From: an uncultured Oscillibacter sp. | Lineage (GTDB): Bacteria; Bacillota; Clostridia; Oscillospirales; Oscillospiraceae | Length of the DNA: 43,406 nucleotides | Direction: 5' to 3' | NCBI GenBank assembly: GCA_900544105.1 | Contig: UQUC01000009.1 | Span: forward strand, 1-43,406 | Translations under genes and position numbers: made by a program | The notes under the pieces: generated by a model | Told to the model about the DNA's origin: nothing | The model's input: the letters and a program-made list of their open reading frames with translations, nothing else | Database searches by the model: none | Shown here: in pieces, positions 22,893-32,479 of the stretch | Layout of the letters: each line of letters opens with the position of its first letter | How positions within the stretch are numbered: position 1 is the first letter of the stretch

Positions 22893-25800
22893 TTGCCTAC
22901 TAAGTTTCAGCTTATTACGGAGCTATATGACCAGACTGTGCAGAGCGTTACCGGCAGCTATCAAAGCTGGACGGGCTTTCTCCGCGCCGCCTGCTACAAT
23001 TACAAATGCCCCTTTGATGATCAAATTCTGATCTACGCCCAGCGCCCGGACGCCACGGCGGTCCTTGAGATGGAGCGCTGGAACCGTCAGTTTGGCCGCT
23101 GGGTCAATCGTGGGGCCAAGAGCATCGCCGTATTTGGCGATGACGGGCAAAACTGCTTGAAGCTCTATTTTGATGTTTCCGACACCCATGCGTCCCGTTT
23201 TGCCCGTCCGCTGCCCATCTGGACGATGCACCCGGCCTTTGAGCCGGAGGTCATCGAAACCTTAGAAGCCACCTTCGGCAACCTGGCCGAAAAAGAAAAT
23301 CTGGCGGATGCGGTGCGCTCCGCCTGCCACAATGCCGTGGCAGACAACTTCACGGACTACCTGCAAGACCTGCGGGAGTGCCGCGAGGACAGTCTGCTGG
23401 AGGAGCTGGATGACCTCAATTTGGAGGCGTTCTACCGGGACGCGCTGGAGGTCAGCGTGGCCTATATGCTGATGACCCGGCTGGGCCTGCGGGCAGACGA
23501 TTATTTCACCGCTGACGAATTTGCCCATGTCTACGAATTCAACACACCGCCCACCATCAACGCCCTGGGCATCGCCACCAGCGACATCGCGGAGATGGGG
23601 CTGCGGGAGATCAGCCGCACAGTCATGCAGGCCCAGCGGGATCAGTTTTTTGCAAACCGTGAAAAAAGCAGTTATGATGACCACACAGAACAACACGAAA
23701 CAGGCCGAGAAAGGAGCAAACAGTATGGAGATCACTTACAGGATGCAGGACGGCTTTCAGGTGCCGAATTTGATGATGCCCAGCGTACCGGAAGTCCATC
23801 TGGGCAAGTACGCGGAGCTGCGGAGAGCGTACCTGAAAAAGCACCGCAGAGTGTTTTACACCAACCTCAAGACCAGCGGCAAGCTGACGGAGCATTTGGC
23901 GGAAATCGAGCAGACCGCGCGGAAGATGGTGGAGCAGACCGTGACGCAGATGGCGCAGGTCGAGGGCGTGACAGAGGAGCTGAAGGAGCGCGATCCGCTG
24001 CGCTGGACGGGCCTGATGAACAACCTCAAGCACAGCGCGGAGGAACTGGTGCTCAGCGACCTGATCTACGCCTGACAACCGAAGAACCCACAGAGGCAGG
24101 AAGTGATGAGCTTCCTGCCTTTGCCGCAATCGGATCTGATACGGACGGCGGCAATCTTGCGGAAACCCTTCCGGCCATTGGGGAATTTTATACGCTGTAC
24201 CGTGAAGTAAAGCGGCAACATCCAGACGCGATCATATTTACGAAGCTGCGAGATGGATACCTCTCATTTCAAGAGGACGCGCGGCTGTTGGAAACATTTT
24301 CAAATGTCAAGGTGACGCGGCGGGAGCGGTTAGGAACGCCTGATCGGATCTCCGTCTGCTTTATCCCTCATGTTGAGATGGAAGATCAGCTTACACAGCT
24401 GGACGCCTTGCATAAGCCCGTTATTTTGGCGGACAAGCAGCCCGGAGAAGAAATTGAAATGCTCCGGATCGAGCCAAAGACCCGACGCACGCTCACAAGA
24501 GCGTATCAGGTCGCTGCCTACCACCATTTTGAAAACGGCTTTGACGATAAGCTGGACTATCAGACGCTGGAGGAAGCGGAGGCTGCGGCGCAGGGCTATG
24601 TTGCCGGTACGATGGAGGAGGATGGTTTTGCCTATGACGGCGCTGCCGTCTATGACGCCGAAACACGCCAGTGCCTCCGCGTCTACGGTGATTATCCGGA
24701 CGAAAAGGCGCAGGAACAGGCCGCAGCCTTTGCGCTGGAGCATGACACCGCACAGCAAAATGCCGCAGAGCTGCCCGCCTTTCTGGATATGCACCTCATT
24801 GAAGCGAACCTGCTGGATGACGGCGGGCGCAAACACAAGCGGCAGGAGATTTTTGAACACTTTCAGGCGCACAAGAACCTTGCAGAACGGACGGAATTTC
24901 TCAAAAACAGCTACAACGATATATGGGTGGAAGTCCTGACCGACGGTGTGCGGACAGGCTACCACGCCGAGAAGGACGGACTTTTGATGTGGGAGGGCAG
25001 TTACCTCTCCCGCACTTCGGAGTCTGTTTTTTCATGGTCGGTCATCACCGAAATGACCGAGGGCCTGATCGAGCGAGGCGAATACAAGATCAAGCTGGGT
25101 CTGCAAAACGCGCCGGTGATGGCAGAGCAGCTTGCCCTATTCGACATGGGCGGCGACGCCCCGGTGTACGAGGCTCCGGCAGACACAGCCACCGGCATTC
25201 TGGCCCCGGCCCGCACGGTGCCGCAGGAGGTCATTGATCTGGCGCTCTGCACGGGCGGCAATGAACCCGGCAGCGCCGAACGCATTGCGGTGTTCTATAT
25301 GCGGGAGCATTCTGAACAGGAAAATATAGCGTTTCTGCGCCGGGAGTTTGGCACGGGAAATGGGCGCGGCATCGAGTACGAGGGCCGCAAATACGCCGTG
25401 TGGTTTATGGAAGATGGTATCCACCTCGCCCAAGGGGACAGTGTCCGCACCGGATACAGCAAAACCGTGGTCACATGGGAACAGGCGTCGGCGCGGATTC
25501 TGGAGCTGCTGGAGGCGGGGACTTATCTCTCTGCGTCCGAGCTGGCGCAGGCCCCGGACAAGGTACTGCACGAAGCGATGGACGCACTCTTAATGACCGC
25601 CCGTGACCTGAACGAAGATGGCCGCGCGCAGGGCCTATTCCCGCAGACGCTGGCCATCCATGACCAGCACAAGGGCTACCCGGAGCTGGACGAGGACATG
25701 GTGGCGTTCGCAAAAACTGAGGGTGGGCTGCAAACGCTGGCGCAGGAATATCATGCCTTCCTTGACGCTTATGCCCAAGACCGCGACATTATGCGCTGGC

Positions 25801-28800
25801 GACTATCCGCTTACAACACCTACCGGATCGGCATTGTGCTGGATGGCCTCTCCTACCCGGAACGCAGTTTCACCGCCCAACCGAGCTTCCTGCGGCAGTG
25901 CAAAATGTTCATCACACAGGATGAAATCGACCAGTTCTTCCTAAGAGACAGTGTTGATAGACGACTGGCGGTGTACTCCCATTTCTGTTATCCCCACACG
26001 CCGGAGGAGCATCAGAAATTTATCAAGGGCAGCTTTGGTGAGTACAGCGGCGGCAGCCGTGCCGGGTATGGATACACCAAGACACACAAAGGGCTGGACT
26101 ACGAACGGGACTATAATTCCAAGAAATATGATAGCGTTCACCTGACGGTCCCCAATGTGGTCAAGGAGTATGAGCGCCTGATCGCGCAGAAACGATTCCC
26201 CGGCGAGGATGCCATCGCAAAGATCCTGGAATATGAGCGGAGACAGGTGGCGCGGGCCATTTACTCCAGCCTGTACAATGCACCGGACAATGTGCCGCGT
26301 CCCTATTACATGGGTATGGATTATTATCAGGCAGTACCGCTGATTGAAGAAGAATTGCAGGATAAGTCCACTGCAATGTGGCTCATGGACGCATTGAATG
26401 CCCGGTTGGGTGAAATGCAAAAAGATGACCGCCACTATGAATTTGTCCATGAAACTCATTTTCAACTTTATGCCTATGTAAACGGTGAGTTCAGCCTGTT
26501 CAATCACCGGCATGATGGGCAACTGACACCGACCGCACCCAATGAGCCGACAGCGGCGTTGGTGCGGGAAGCTGCGACACCCTCCGAGGAAACCATGCCA
26601 ACGCCACCGGAGCCCGTAATGCCCATGGAACCGGAAGTCCCCGAACCGCTCTCCATCGGCACACGCCTGACCATAGATGGGCGGCAGTTTGAAGTGGACA
26701 GCGTAGACGATCTCACCCAAAAGGTATCCCTGCGGGATGTGACCTTTGAAGGCGGGACGGGCTTTCCCATTTTCCGAAAGGAATCCATCGACTATGTCCG
26801 CGCTCACATGGAGCAGCCGGACATAGCGCGGGAAACCGCGGCACCGCAGACGGACGAGCCGCCTGCGGTACTCACCTCGCCGAAAAAGAAAAAGCAGAAC
26901 GCGCTTGCCTATCCGCTGGACGCGGATGGCTGGAACTACCGCATCACCGATGACCATATCGGAGAGGGCGCACCGCTGGAGCGTTTTCAGCGCAATCTGG
27001 ACGCCATCCGTACCCTGAAAGCGGTGGAGGCGGAGAACCGAACCGCCACAGCGGAGGAACAGGCGGTGCTGGCACAGTATGTGGGCTGGGGCGGTCTGGC
27101 GGACTTCTTTGACGAGAAAAATCCTCGTTACGCTGAACTGAAAGAACTGCTTACCGATGCCGAATACGCCGCCGCCCGCAAATCCACGCTGACGGCGTTC
27201 TACACGCCGCCTGTGGTCATCCGCGGCATCTATGCCGCCCTGGGACAGATGGGCTTCACGCAGGGCAACATTCTGGAGCCAGCCTGCGGTATCGGCAATT
27301 TTCTCGGTATGCTGCCGGAAAACATGAGCGGCAGCAAGCTCTACGGCGTGGAACTGGACAATCTCTCTGGCCGCATCGCCCGCCAGCTTTATCAGAAAAG
27401 CAGTATTGCGGTGCAGGGCTATGAGAAGACTTCCTTCCCAGATAACTTTTTCGATGTTGCCATCGGCAATGTGCCGTTCGGCCAGTTTCGTGTGCCGGAT
27501 AAGCGGTATGACCGGCTGAATTTCCCCATCCACGAGTATTTCGTGGCCAAAGCGCTGGATCAGGTCAGACCGGGCGGCGTCATCGCCGTTGTGACCTCCA
27601 GCTACACCATGGACAAGCGCACCGCCAGCGCGCGAAAATACATCGCGCAGCGAGCGGAGTTGCTGGGGGCGATTCGCCTGCCCAACAATGCGTTCAAGGC
27701 CGCGGCGGGCACCGAGGTGGTTTCAGACATTCTGTTCCTCCAAAAGCGCGAGCGCATGGTGGACATCGAACCGGAATGGGTGCATCTTGCCACCAACGAG
27801 GACGGCATCCAGATGAACAGCTACTTCATCGACCACCCGGATATGATTTTGGGCGAGATGAAGATGGTGTCCGGACCGTTCGGCCCCACGCCCACCTGTG
27901 AATCGTACCCGGAGCAACCGTTGGAAGCACTGCTGGCGGAGGCCGTTCAGAATATCCACGGCGAGATCACCACTTATGACCGGGAGGAAGAACTGGAGGG
28001 CGAGGATCATTCCATTGAGGCTGACCCTGCCGTCCGCAATTTCTCCTATACGCTGGTAGCGGGCCAGATCTACTACCGGGAAAACAGCCGCATGAACCCC
28101 GTGGAGGTATCCAAGACGGCGGAGAGCAGAATACGCGGCATGATTGAACTGCGGGACTGTGTGCGGACGCTGTTGGAATACCAGACCGAGGACTATCCCG
28201 ATGAAGAAATCAAGGCGCAGCAAGCCAAGCTGAATGCCCTCTACGATGCCTTTACCCGGAAATACGGACTCATCAATTCCCGCGGTAACGCCATCGCCTT
28301 CGATCAGGACAGCTCCTATTTTCTGCTGTGTTCATTAGAAATTCTGGACGAGGACCGGAACCTGAAAAGGAAGGCGGACCTGTTCACCAAGCGCACCATC
28401 CGCAGCCACAAGCCCGCCGAAAAGGTAGACACGGCGGTGGAGGCCCTGGCCCTGTCCATTGGGGAGAAAGCCCATGTGGATATGGACTATATGAGCAGGC
28501 TCACCGGCAAGGATGAGGAAACGCTGTTTTCTGAGTTGACCGGCGTGGTATTTCTCAACCCTGACTACGCCGAGGGTGTAAATGAAAAATACCTGCCCGC
28601 AGATGAATATCTTTCCGGCAATGTGCGTCAGAAATTGGCGGTTGCCCAAGGTAAGGCAGAACAGGACCCGCAGTATCAGATCAACGTCGATGCGCTCGCG
28701 CAGGTGCAGCCCACCGACCTCACCGCCAGCGAGATCTCCGTCCGACTGGGTGCGACATGGCTGGACACGGCGTATGTGCGCCAGTTTATCTTTGAAACGC

Positions 28801-31694
28801 TGGGGACACCCCGCAGCGCGCAATGGAGCATGAAGGTCCACTATTCCGGCATCACCGGCGAGTGGCGTATTGAGGGCAAGAGCAAGGATCGCGGCAATGT
28901 CAAGGCCATCAGTACCTACGGCACCAAGCGCATCAACGCCTATGAGATTATCGAAACGACACTTAACCTGAAGGATGTCCGCATTTTTGATTATATGTAC
29001 GATGCCGATGGCAGGAAAACCGCTGTCCTCAACAAGAAGGAAACCGCCATCGCCCAGAGCAAGCAGGAACTCATTAAAGACGCTTTTGCTGAGTGGATCT
29101 GGAAAGACCCGGACCGGCGCGAGGCTATCTGTAAGACCTATAATATTCTGTTCAACAGCAACCGTCCCCGCGAGTATGATGGCAGTCACATCAGCTTTTC
29201 AGGCATGAACCCGGAGATCACGCTCCGCAAGCACCAGGTCAACGCCATCGCGCACATTTTGTACGGTGGAAATACCTTGCTTGCCCATGTGGTGGGCGCG
29301 GGCAAGACATTTGAAATGGTCGCGGCGGCGATGGAGTCAAAGCGGCTGGGCCTGTGTCAGAAGTCCCTCTTTGTGGTGCCCAACCACCTGACGGAGCAGT
29401 GGGCCACTGAGTTTTTGCAGCTCTATCCGGCAGCGAACATCCTTGTCGCTACCCGTAAGGATTTTGAAACCAAAAACCGCAAGAAATTCTGTGGTAGGAT
29501 CGCCACCGGCGACTACGATGCCATTATTATCGGGCATTCGCAGTTTGAGAAGATCCCCATGAGTGTAGAGCGCCAGCGGGCCATTCTGGAACAGCAGATC
29601 GACGAAATTATGATGGGAATTTCAGAGGCCAAGCGAGAAAAAGCGGAGAAGTTCACCATCAAGCAGATGGAGAAAACCAAAAAGGGCCTGCAAGCCAAGA
29701 TCGACAAGCTGAACGACCAGAGCCGCAAGGATGATGTGGTCACCTTTGAAGAATTGGGCGTTGACCGTATCTTCATTGACGAATCACACTATTTTAAGAA
29801 CCTTTTTTTGTATACGAAAATGCGGAATGTGGGAGGTATTGCCCAGACCGAAGCGCAGAAATCCAGCGATTTATTTATGAAGTGCCGCTACCTCGACGAG
29901 ATTACCGGGGGACGCGGCATTATCTTTGCCACCGGCACCCCCATTTCCAACAGCATGGTGGAGCTTTACACCATCCAGCGTTACTTGCAGATGTCGGCGC
30001 TGGAGGAACAGGGCTTGCAGCACTTCGATAGCTGGGCGGCGAACTACGGCGAGACCGTCACCGTCATTGAGTTGTCCCCAGAGGGAACCGGCTACCGGGC
30101 AAAGACACGGTTTGCCAAGTTTTATAACCTGCCGGAGCTAATGAGCGTATTCAAAAATGTGGCGGACATTCAGACGGCGGATATGCTCAAGCTGCCCGTG
30201 CCGGAGGCGCATTACCACAACATCGCCTTGAAGCCATCGGAGTATCAGAAAGAGATCGTGGCGTCGCTGGCGGAGCGTGCTGAGAAAGTACGAAACCGCG
30301 AGGTGGACAGCAGCGTGGACAATATGCTGCTCATCACCAACGATGGCCGCAAGTTGGCGCTGGATCAGCGGCTTGTCAATCCCATGCTCCCCAGTGACCC
30401 CAACAGCAAAGCCGCCAAGTGTGCGGAGAATGTGTTTGAAATCTGGAAACGCACCGCAGACCAGCGCTCCACGCAAATGATTTTTTGCGACCTCTCTACC
30501 CCAAAGGATGATGGCACCTTCAGCGTTTATGATGATATTCGCGCGAAGCTGCTGGAATTGGGCGTTCCCGAAAACGAGATCGCCTTTATCCACAACGCCA
30601 AGAGTGAGGTACAGAAGAAAGATCTGTTCGGCAAAGTGCGGAGCGGTCAGGTGCGTATCCTGCTGGGCAGCACCCAGCGCATGGGTGCTGGCACCAACTG
30701 CCAGCAAAAGCTCATCGCTTTGCACCATCTGGATTGTCCGTGGCGGCCGTCCGACCTTCAGCAGCGGGAGGGGCGCATTATCCGGCAGGGCAACGAAAAC
30801 CCGGAGGTAGACATTTACAGCTATGTCACCGAGGGCACCTTCGACGCCTACCTTTACCAGCTTGTGGAGAGCAAGCAGAAGTTTATCAGCCAAATCATGA
30901 CCAGCAAATCGCCTGTCCGCTCCGCCGAAGATGTGGATGAACAGGCGCTTTCTTATGCCGAGATCAAGGCGCTGGCCAGCGGCAACCCCATGATAAAAGA
31001 GAAGATGGACTTGGACATTGAGGTGTCCAAGCTGAAGCTGCTGAAGTCCAATCATCTTTCCCAGAAATACGCGCTGGAGGACGCCATCAGCAAGGGCTTT
31101 CCGAAACAAATCGCGGAAACGCAGGCGCGAATCGCCGGTTATGGTGCGGATATTGCTGCCGTCAAGGAGAATACCCACCCCAATGGGGACGGCTTCTCTC
31201 CACTTACACTGGCGGGCGTCACCCATGCCGACAAAAAGGAGGCAGGCGCGGCGCTGCTGACCATGTGCCAGACCATGCTCTCCCCAGAGGCGACACAGAT
31301 CGGCAGCTATCGCGGCCTGACGCTGGAGCTGGCCTTTGATACCTTCGCGCGGGAATACCGCCTGACCATGATCGGGCAGCTCCGCCACACGGTCACGCTG
31401 GGAACCGATGTGTTCGGCAATTTGCAGCGCATGGACAATGCACTGGAGGGACTGCCCATCAAGGAGCAGGCTTGCCGGGAGCAGCTTTCCAACCTGCAAA
31501 CGCAGTTGGAAACCGCAAAGGCAGAGGTACAAAAGCCGTTTCCCCGCGAGGCGGAGCTGAACACTAAAACGGCACGGCTGGAGGAATTGAACACCCTGCT
31601 GAATTTAGACCACAAGGAGCCTGAGATCGTAGACGCCGAGCCGGACGAGGATCAAAGACCGCCAGAGCGCCGCAGACCGCAGCTGGAGCGGTAA
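22893..31694 (+). CDS. Giant polyvalent protein: ArdC-like, MutS-I-like, N6-adenine methyltransferase and SNF2 helicase
   Basis: A 2933-residue protein, the hallmark gene of these ICEs, thought to protect or process element DNA on transfer. From the N-terminus: an ArdC-N-like region (1-110); a low-complexity linker (278-395) that overlaps tnpV in another frame; a MutS domain I-like segment (FYTLYREVKRQHPDAIIFTK, near 430); several polyvalent-associated domains to about 1400. Next an N6-adenine methyltransferase (SAM motif LEPACGIGNF near 1465; catalytic motif GNVPFG near 1525, Val replacing the usual Pro). Then an SNF2/DEAD helicase: Walker A GAGKTFE near 2137, DESHYF near 2297, TGTPISNS, and motif VI QREGRIIRQG near 2625. 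The C-terminus is coiled. The start is a TTG with GGAGGTG before it. No frameshift seen. Confidence 0.9.
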   Translation: MPTKFQLITELYDQTVQSVTGSYQSWTGFLRAACYNYKCPFDDQILIYAQRPDATAVLEMERWNRQFGRWVNRGAKSIAVFGDDGQNCLKLYFDVSDTHASRFARPLPIWTMHPAFEPEVIETLEATFGNLAEKENLADAVRSACHNAVADNFTDYLQDLRECREDSLLEELDDLNLEAFYRDALEVSVAYMLMTRLGLRADDYFTADEFAHVYEFNTPPTINALGIATSDIAEMGLREISRTVMQAQRDQFFANREKSSYDDHTEQHETGRERSKQYGDHLQDAGRLSGAEFDDAQRTGSPSGQVRGAAESVPEKAPQSVLHQPQDQRQADGAFGGNRADRAEDGGADRDADGAGRGRDRGAEGARSAALDGPDEQPQAQRGGTGAQRPDLRLTTEEPTEAGSDELPAFAAIGSDTDGGNLAETLPAIGEFYTLYREVKRQHPDAIIFTKLRDGYLSFQEDARLLETFSNVKVTRRERLGTPDRISVCFIPHVEMEDQLTQLDALHKPVILADKQPGEEIEMLRIEPKTRRTLTRAYQVAAYHHFENGFDDKLDYQTLEEAEAAAQGYVAGTMEEDGFAYDGAAVYDAETRQCLRVYGDYPDEKAQEQAAAFALEHDTAQQNAAELPAFLDMHLIEANLLDDGGRKHKRQEIFEHFQAHKNLAERTEFLKNSYNDIWVEVLTDGVRTGYHAEKDGLLMWEGSYLSRTSESVFSWSVITEMTEGLIERGEYKIKLGLQNAPVMAEQLALFDMGGDAPVYEAPADTATGILAPARTVPQEVIDLALCTGGNEPGSAERIAVFYMREHSEQENIAFLRREFGTGNGRGIEYEGRKYAVWFMEDGIHLAQGDSVRTGYSKTVVTWEQASARILELLEAGTYLSASELAQAPDKVLHEAMDALLMTARDLNEDGRAQGLFPQTLAIHDQHKGYPELDEDMVAFAKTEGGLQTLAQEYHAFLDAYAQDRDIMRWRLSAYNTYRIGIVLDGLSYPERSFTAQPSFLRQCKMFITQDEIDQFFLRDSVDRRLAVYSHFCYPHTPEEHQKFIKGSFGEYSGGSRAGYGYTKTHKGLDYERDYNSKKYDSVHLTVPNVVKEYERLIAQKRFPGEDAIAKILEYERRQVARAIYSSLYNAPDNVPRPYYMGMDYYQAVPLIEEELQDKSTAMWLMDALNARLGEMQKDDRHYEFVHETHFQLYAYVNGEFSLFNHRHDGQLTPTAPNEPTAALVREAATPSEETMPTPPEPVMPMEPEVPEPLSIGTRLTIDGRQFEVDSVDDLTQKVSLRDVTFEGGTGFPIFRKESIDYVRAHMEQPDIARETAAPQTDEPPAVLTSPKKKKQNALAYPLDADGWNYRITDDHIGEGAPLERFQRNLDAIRTLKAVEAENRTATAEEQAVLAQYVGWGGLADFFDEKNPRYAELKELLTDAEYAAARKSTLTAFYTPPVVIRGIYAALGQMGFTQGNILEPACGIGNFLGMLPENMSGSKLYGVELDNLSGRIARQLYQKSSIAVQGYEKTSFPDNFFDVAIGNVPFGQFRVPDKRYDRLNFPIHEYFVAKALDQVRPGGVIAVVTSSYTMDKRTASARKYIAQRAELLGAIRLPNNAFKAAAGTEVVSDILFLQKRERMVDIEPEWVHLATNEDGIQMNSYFIDHPDMILGEMKMVSGPFGPTPTCESYPEQPLEALLAEAVQNIHGEITTYDREEELEGEDHSIEADPAVRNFSYTLVAGQIYYRENSRMNPVEVSKTAESRIRGMIELRDCVRTLLEYQTEDYPDEEIKAQQAKLNALYDAFTRKYGLINSRGNAIAFDQDSSYFLLCSLEILDEDRNLKRKADLFTKRTIRSHKPAEKVDTAVEALALSIGEKAHVDMDYMSRLTGKDEETLFSELTGVVFLNPDYAEGVNEKYLPADEYLSGNVRQKLAVAQGKAEQDPQYQINVDALAQVQPTDLTASEISVRLGATWLDTAYVRQFIFETLGTPRSAQWSMKVHYSGITGEWRIEGKSKDRGNVKAISTYGTKRINAYEIIETTLNLKDVRIFDYMYDADGRKTAVLNKKETAIAQSKQELIKDAFAEWIWKDPDRREAICKTYNILFNSNRPREYDGSHISFSGMNPEITLRKHQVNAIAHILYGGNTLLAHVVGAGKTFEMVAAAMESKRLGLCQKSLFVVPNHLTEQWATEFLQLYPAANILVATRKDFETKNRKKFCGRIATGDYDAIIIGHSQFEKIPMSVERQRAILEQQIDEIMMGISEAKREKAEKFTIKQMEKTKKGLQAKIDKLNDQSRKDDVVTFEELGVDRIFIDESHYFKNLFLYTKMRNVGGIAQTEAQKSSDLFMKCRYLDEITGGRGIIFATGTPISNSMVELYTIQRYLQMSALEEQGLQHFDSWAANYGETVTVIELSPEGTGYRAKTRFAKFYNLPELMSVFKNVADIQTADMLKLPVPEAHYHNIALKPSEYQKEIVASLAERAEKVRNREVDSSVDNMLLITNDGRKLALDQRLVNPMLPSDPNSKAAKCAENVFEIWKRTADQRSTQMIFCDLSTPKDDGTFSVYDDIRAKLLELGVPENEIAFIHNAKSEVQKKDLFGKVRSGQVRILLGSTQRMGAGTNCQQKLIALHHLDCPWRPSDLQQREGRIIRQGNENPEVDIYSYVTEGTFDAYLYQLVESKQKFISQIMTSKSPVRSAEDVDEQALSYAEIKALASGNPMIKEKMDLDIEVSKLKLLKSNHLSQKYALEDAISKGFPKQIAETQARIAGYGADIAAVKENTHPNGDGFSPLTLAGVTHADKKEAGAALLTMCQTMLSPEATQIGSYRGLTLELAFDTFAREYRLTMIGQLRHTVTLGTDVFGNLQRMDNALEGLPIKEQACREQLSNLQTQLETAKAEVQKPFPREAELNTKTARLEELNTLLNLDHKEPEIVDAEPDEDQRPPERRRPQLER
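23725..24075 (+). CDS. tnpV: TnpV-family protein overprinted within the giant gene
   Basis: A complete 116-residue gene in the +1 frame of the giant gene. It matches the transposon-encoded TnpV family: GKYAELRRAYLKKHRR, FYTNLKTSGKLTEHLAEIEQTA, MAQVEGVTEELKERDPLRW and GLMNNLKHSAEELVLSDLIYA-type end. ATG with AAGGAG nine bases upstream. A longer frame (from 23521) is not family-like before this Met. In the giant protein the same bases encode a hydrophilic R/G/A/D-rich linker (DRAEDGGADRDADGAG), so both frames can be used. TnpV proteins have a conserved fold but no proven activity; they accompany mobile elements. Dual coding is seen directly, expression is inferred. Confidence 0.8.
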   Translation: MEITYRMQDGFQVPNLMMPSVPEVHLGKYAELRRAYLKKHRRVFYTNLKTSGKLTEHLAEIEQTARKMVEQTVTQMAQVEGVTEELKERDPLRWTGLMNNLKHSAEELVLSDLIYA

Positions 31695-31718
31695 AACCAA
31701 TAGAAAACGGAGGAAATT

Positions 31719-32126
31719 ATGGGTTATCAGGAAAGTTGGTTCTATATCGAGCCGCAGCATAAATTCAAGAAATTGATCCAGGCATACGAAAAGGCGGAGC
31801 AGTCCGGCTACTATGAGGTAGCCGGGGCGGAACCCCATTCCGTCATTGTTTTGAAGCAGCCCTTTGGGGATATTCCCGCCGGGAAGAAGCTGCTTTGGGT
31901 GTGCGGTGACCGTGGATTCCACTGTGCCGCAGGGGTATTCGGCGGGGAGCTGAAATGCTCCGGCAGGCTCCGCGTCATTCCGGTGGAGGAGGTGCTGGAC
32001 GGCACCGACGATCCCCGCATGGAGGGGCTGGACTTTGACAGTCCGGCCCCCAGCGAAAACGCCTACATGAAGCGATACAGCGTCGCCAATTACGCCCACC
32101 GGATGCGGGCGGGGCTGGCGAGATAA
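31719..32126 (+). CDS. Conserved ICE hypothetical protein (135 residues)
   Basis: A small soluble protein I cannot name. It begins MGYQESWFYIEPQHKFKKLI, has a beta-rich middle (HSVIVLKQPFGDIPAG, LLWVCGDRGFHCAAGV) and a conserved-looking tail (YMKRYSVANYAHRMRAGL). Preceded by GGAGG, 24 bases after the giant gene, and followed closely by the DUF3848-like pair, so it belongs to the same operon. No transmembrane or signal segment. The high GC and codon use match the giant gene. Confidence 0.7.
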   Translation: MGYQESWFYIEPQHKFKKLIQAYEKAEQSGYYEVAGAEPHSVIVLKQPFGDIPAGKKLLWVCGDRGFHCAAGVFGGELKCSGRLRVIPVEEVLDGTDDPRMEGLDFDSPAPSENAYMKRYSVANYAHRMRAGLAR

Positions 32127-32151
32127 TTTTTGAAATGGAGGATCATTTACA

Positions 32152-32469
32152 ATGAAACAGTTGGAAAGAAAACAGGAAAGACAACGGTTAGAACGCCAGA
32201 TACATCAGCAGATGCTAAAAGAGCAGGAAGATCTCATGAAAGAATTACGCTCGATGCTGCCCGAAGCAGCGGAGTCCTTTTCTTCGGAGCGTATCGTTTG
32301 CCTTTGTCATGTTGTTGACCTGTGGGCCTGCATTGTGGCCCTATTTGAAGCACCAACTCCGCTTTCCATTAGCAAGCTGAGACGGCTGGCAGCCTCGGAT
32401 ATGCCATTGATATTATTGAGCAGCGAAATCATGGAAAAAGAGAGCGATTTCCGTGTGATTGAGCTATAA
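32152..32469 (+). CDS. Small DUF3848-like protein
   Basis: A 105-residue protein with a charged coiled N-terminus (ERKQERQRLERQIHQQ) and a helical body with LRSMLPEAAESFSSERIVCL. The pattern of hydrophobic positions (MLPEA, VDLWACIVALFE, LSISKLRRLAA, DMPLILL) follows that of the DUF3848 half of the next gene, so it is probably a diverged paralogue; this is by eye and not strong. The ribosome site is GGAGG ten bases before the ATG. Function unknown. Confidence 0.6.
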   Translation: MKQLERKQERQRLERQIHQQMLKEQEDLMKELRSMLPEAAESFSSERIVCLCHVVDLWACIVALFEAPTPLSISKLRRLAASDMPLILLSSEIMEKESDFRVIEL

Positions 32470-32479
32470 GGAGAACATC

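Noticed and set aside
23521..23724. Upstream extension of the tnpV frame
   Set aside because: The extra 68 residues are Ser/Pro/Arg-rich shadow of the giant gene; the family start coincides with the ATG at 23725 behind AAGGAG.
25941..27533. 530-residue minus-strand frame inside the giant gene
   Set aside because: Shadow of the methyltransferase region; no ribosome site, composition typical of antisense frames.
30138..31532. 464-residue minus-strand frame inside the giant gene
   Set aside because: Antisense of the helicase motifs; no independent coding evidence.
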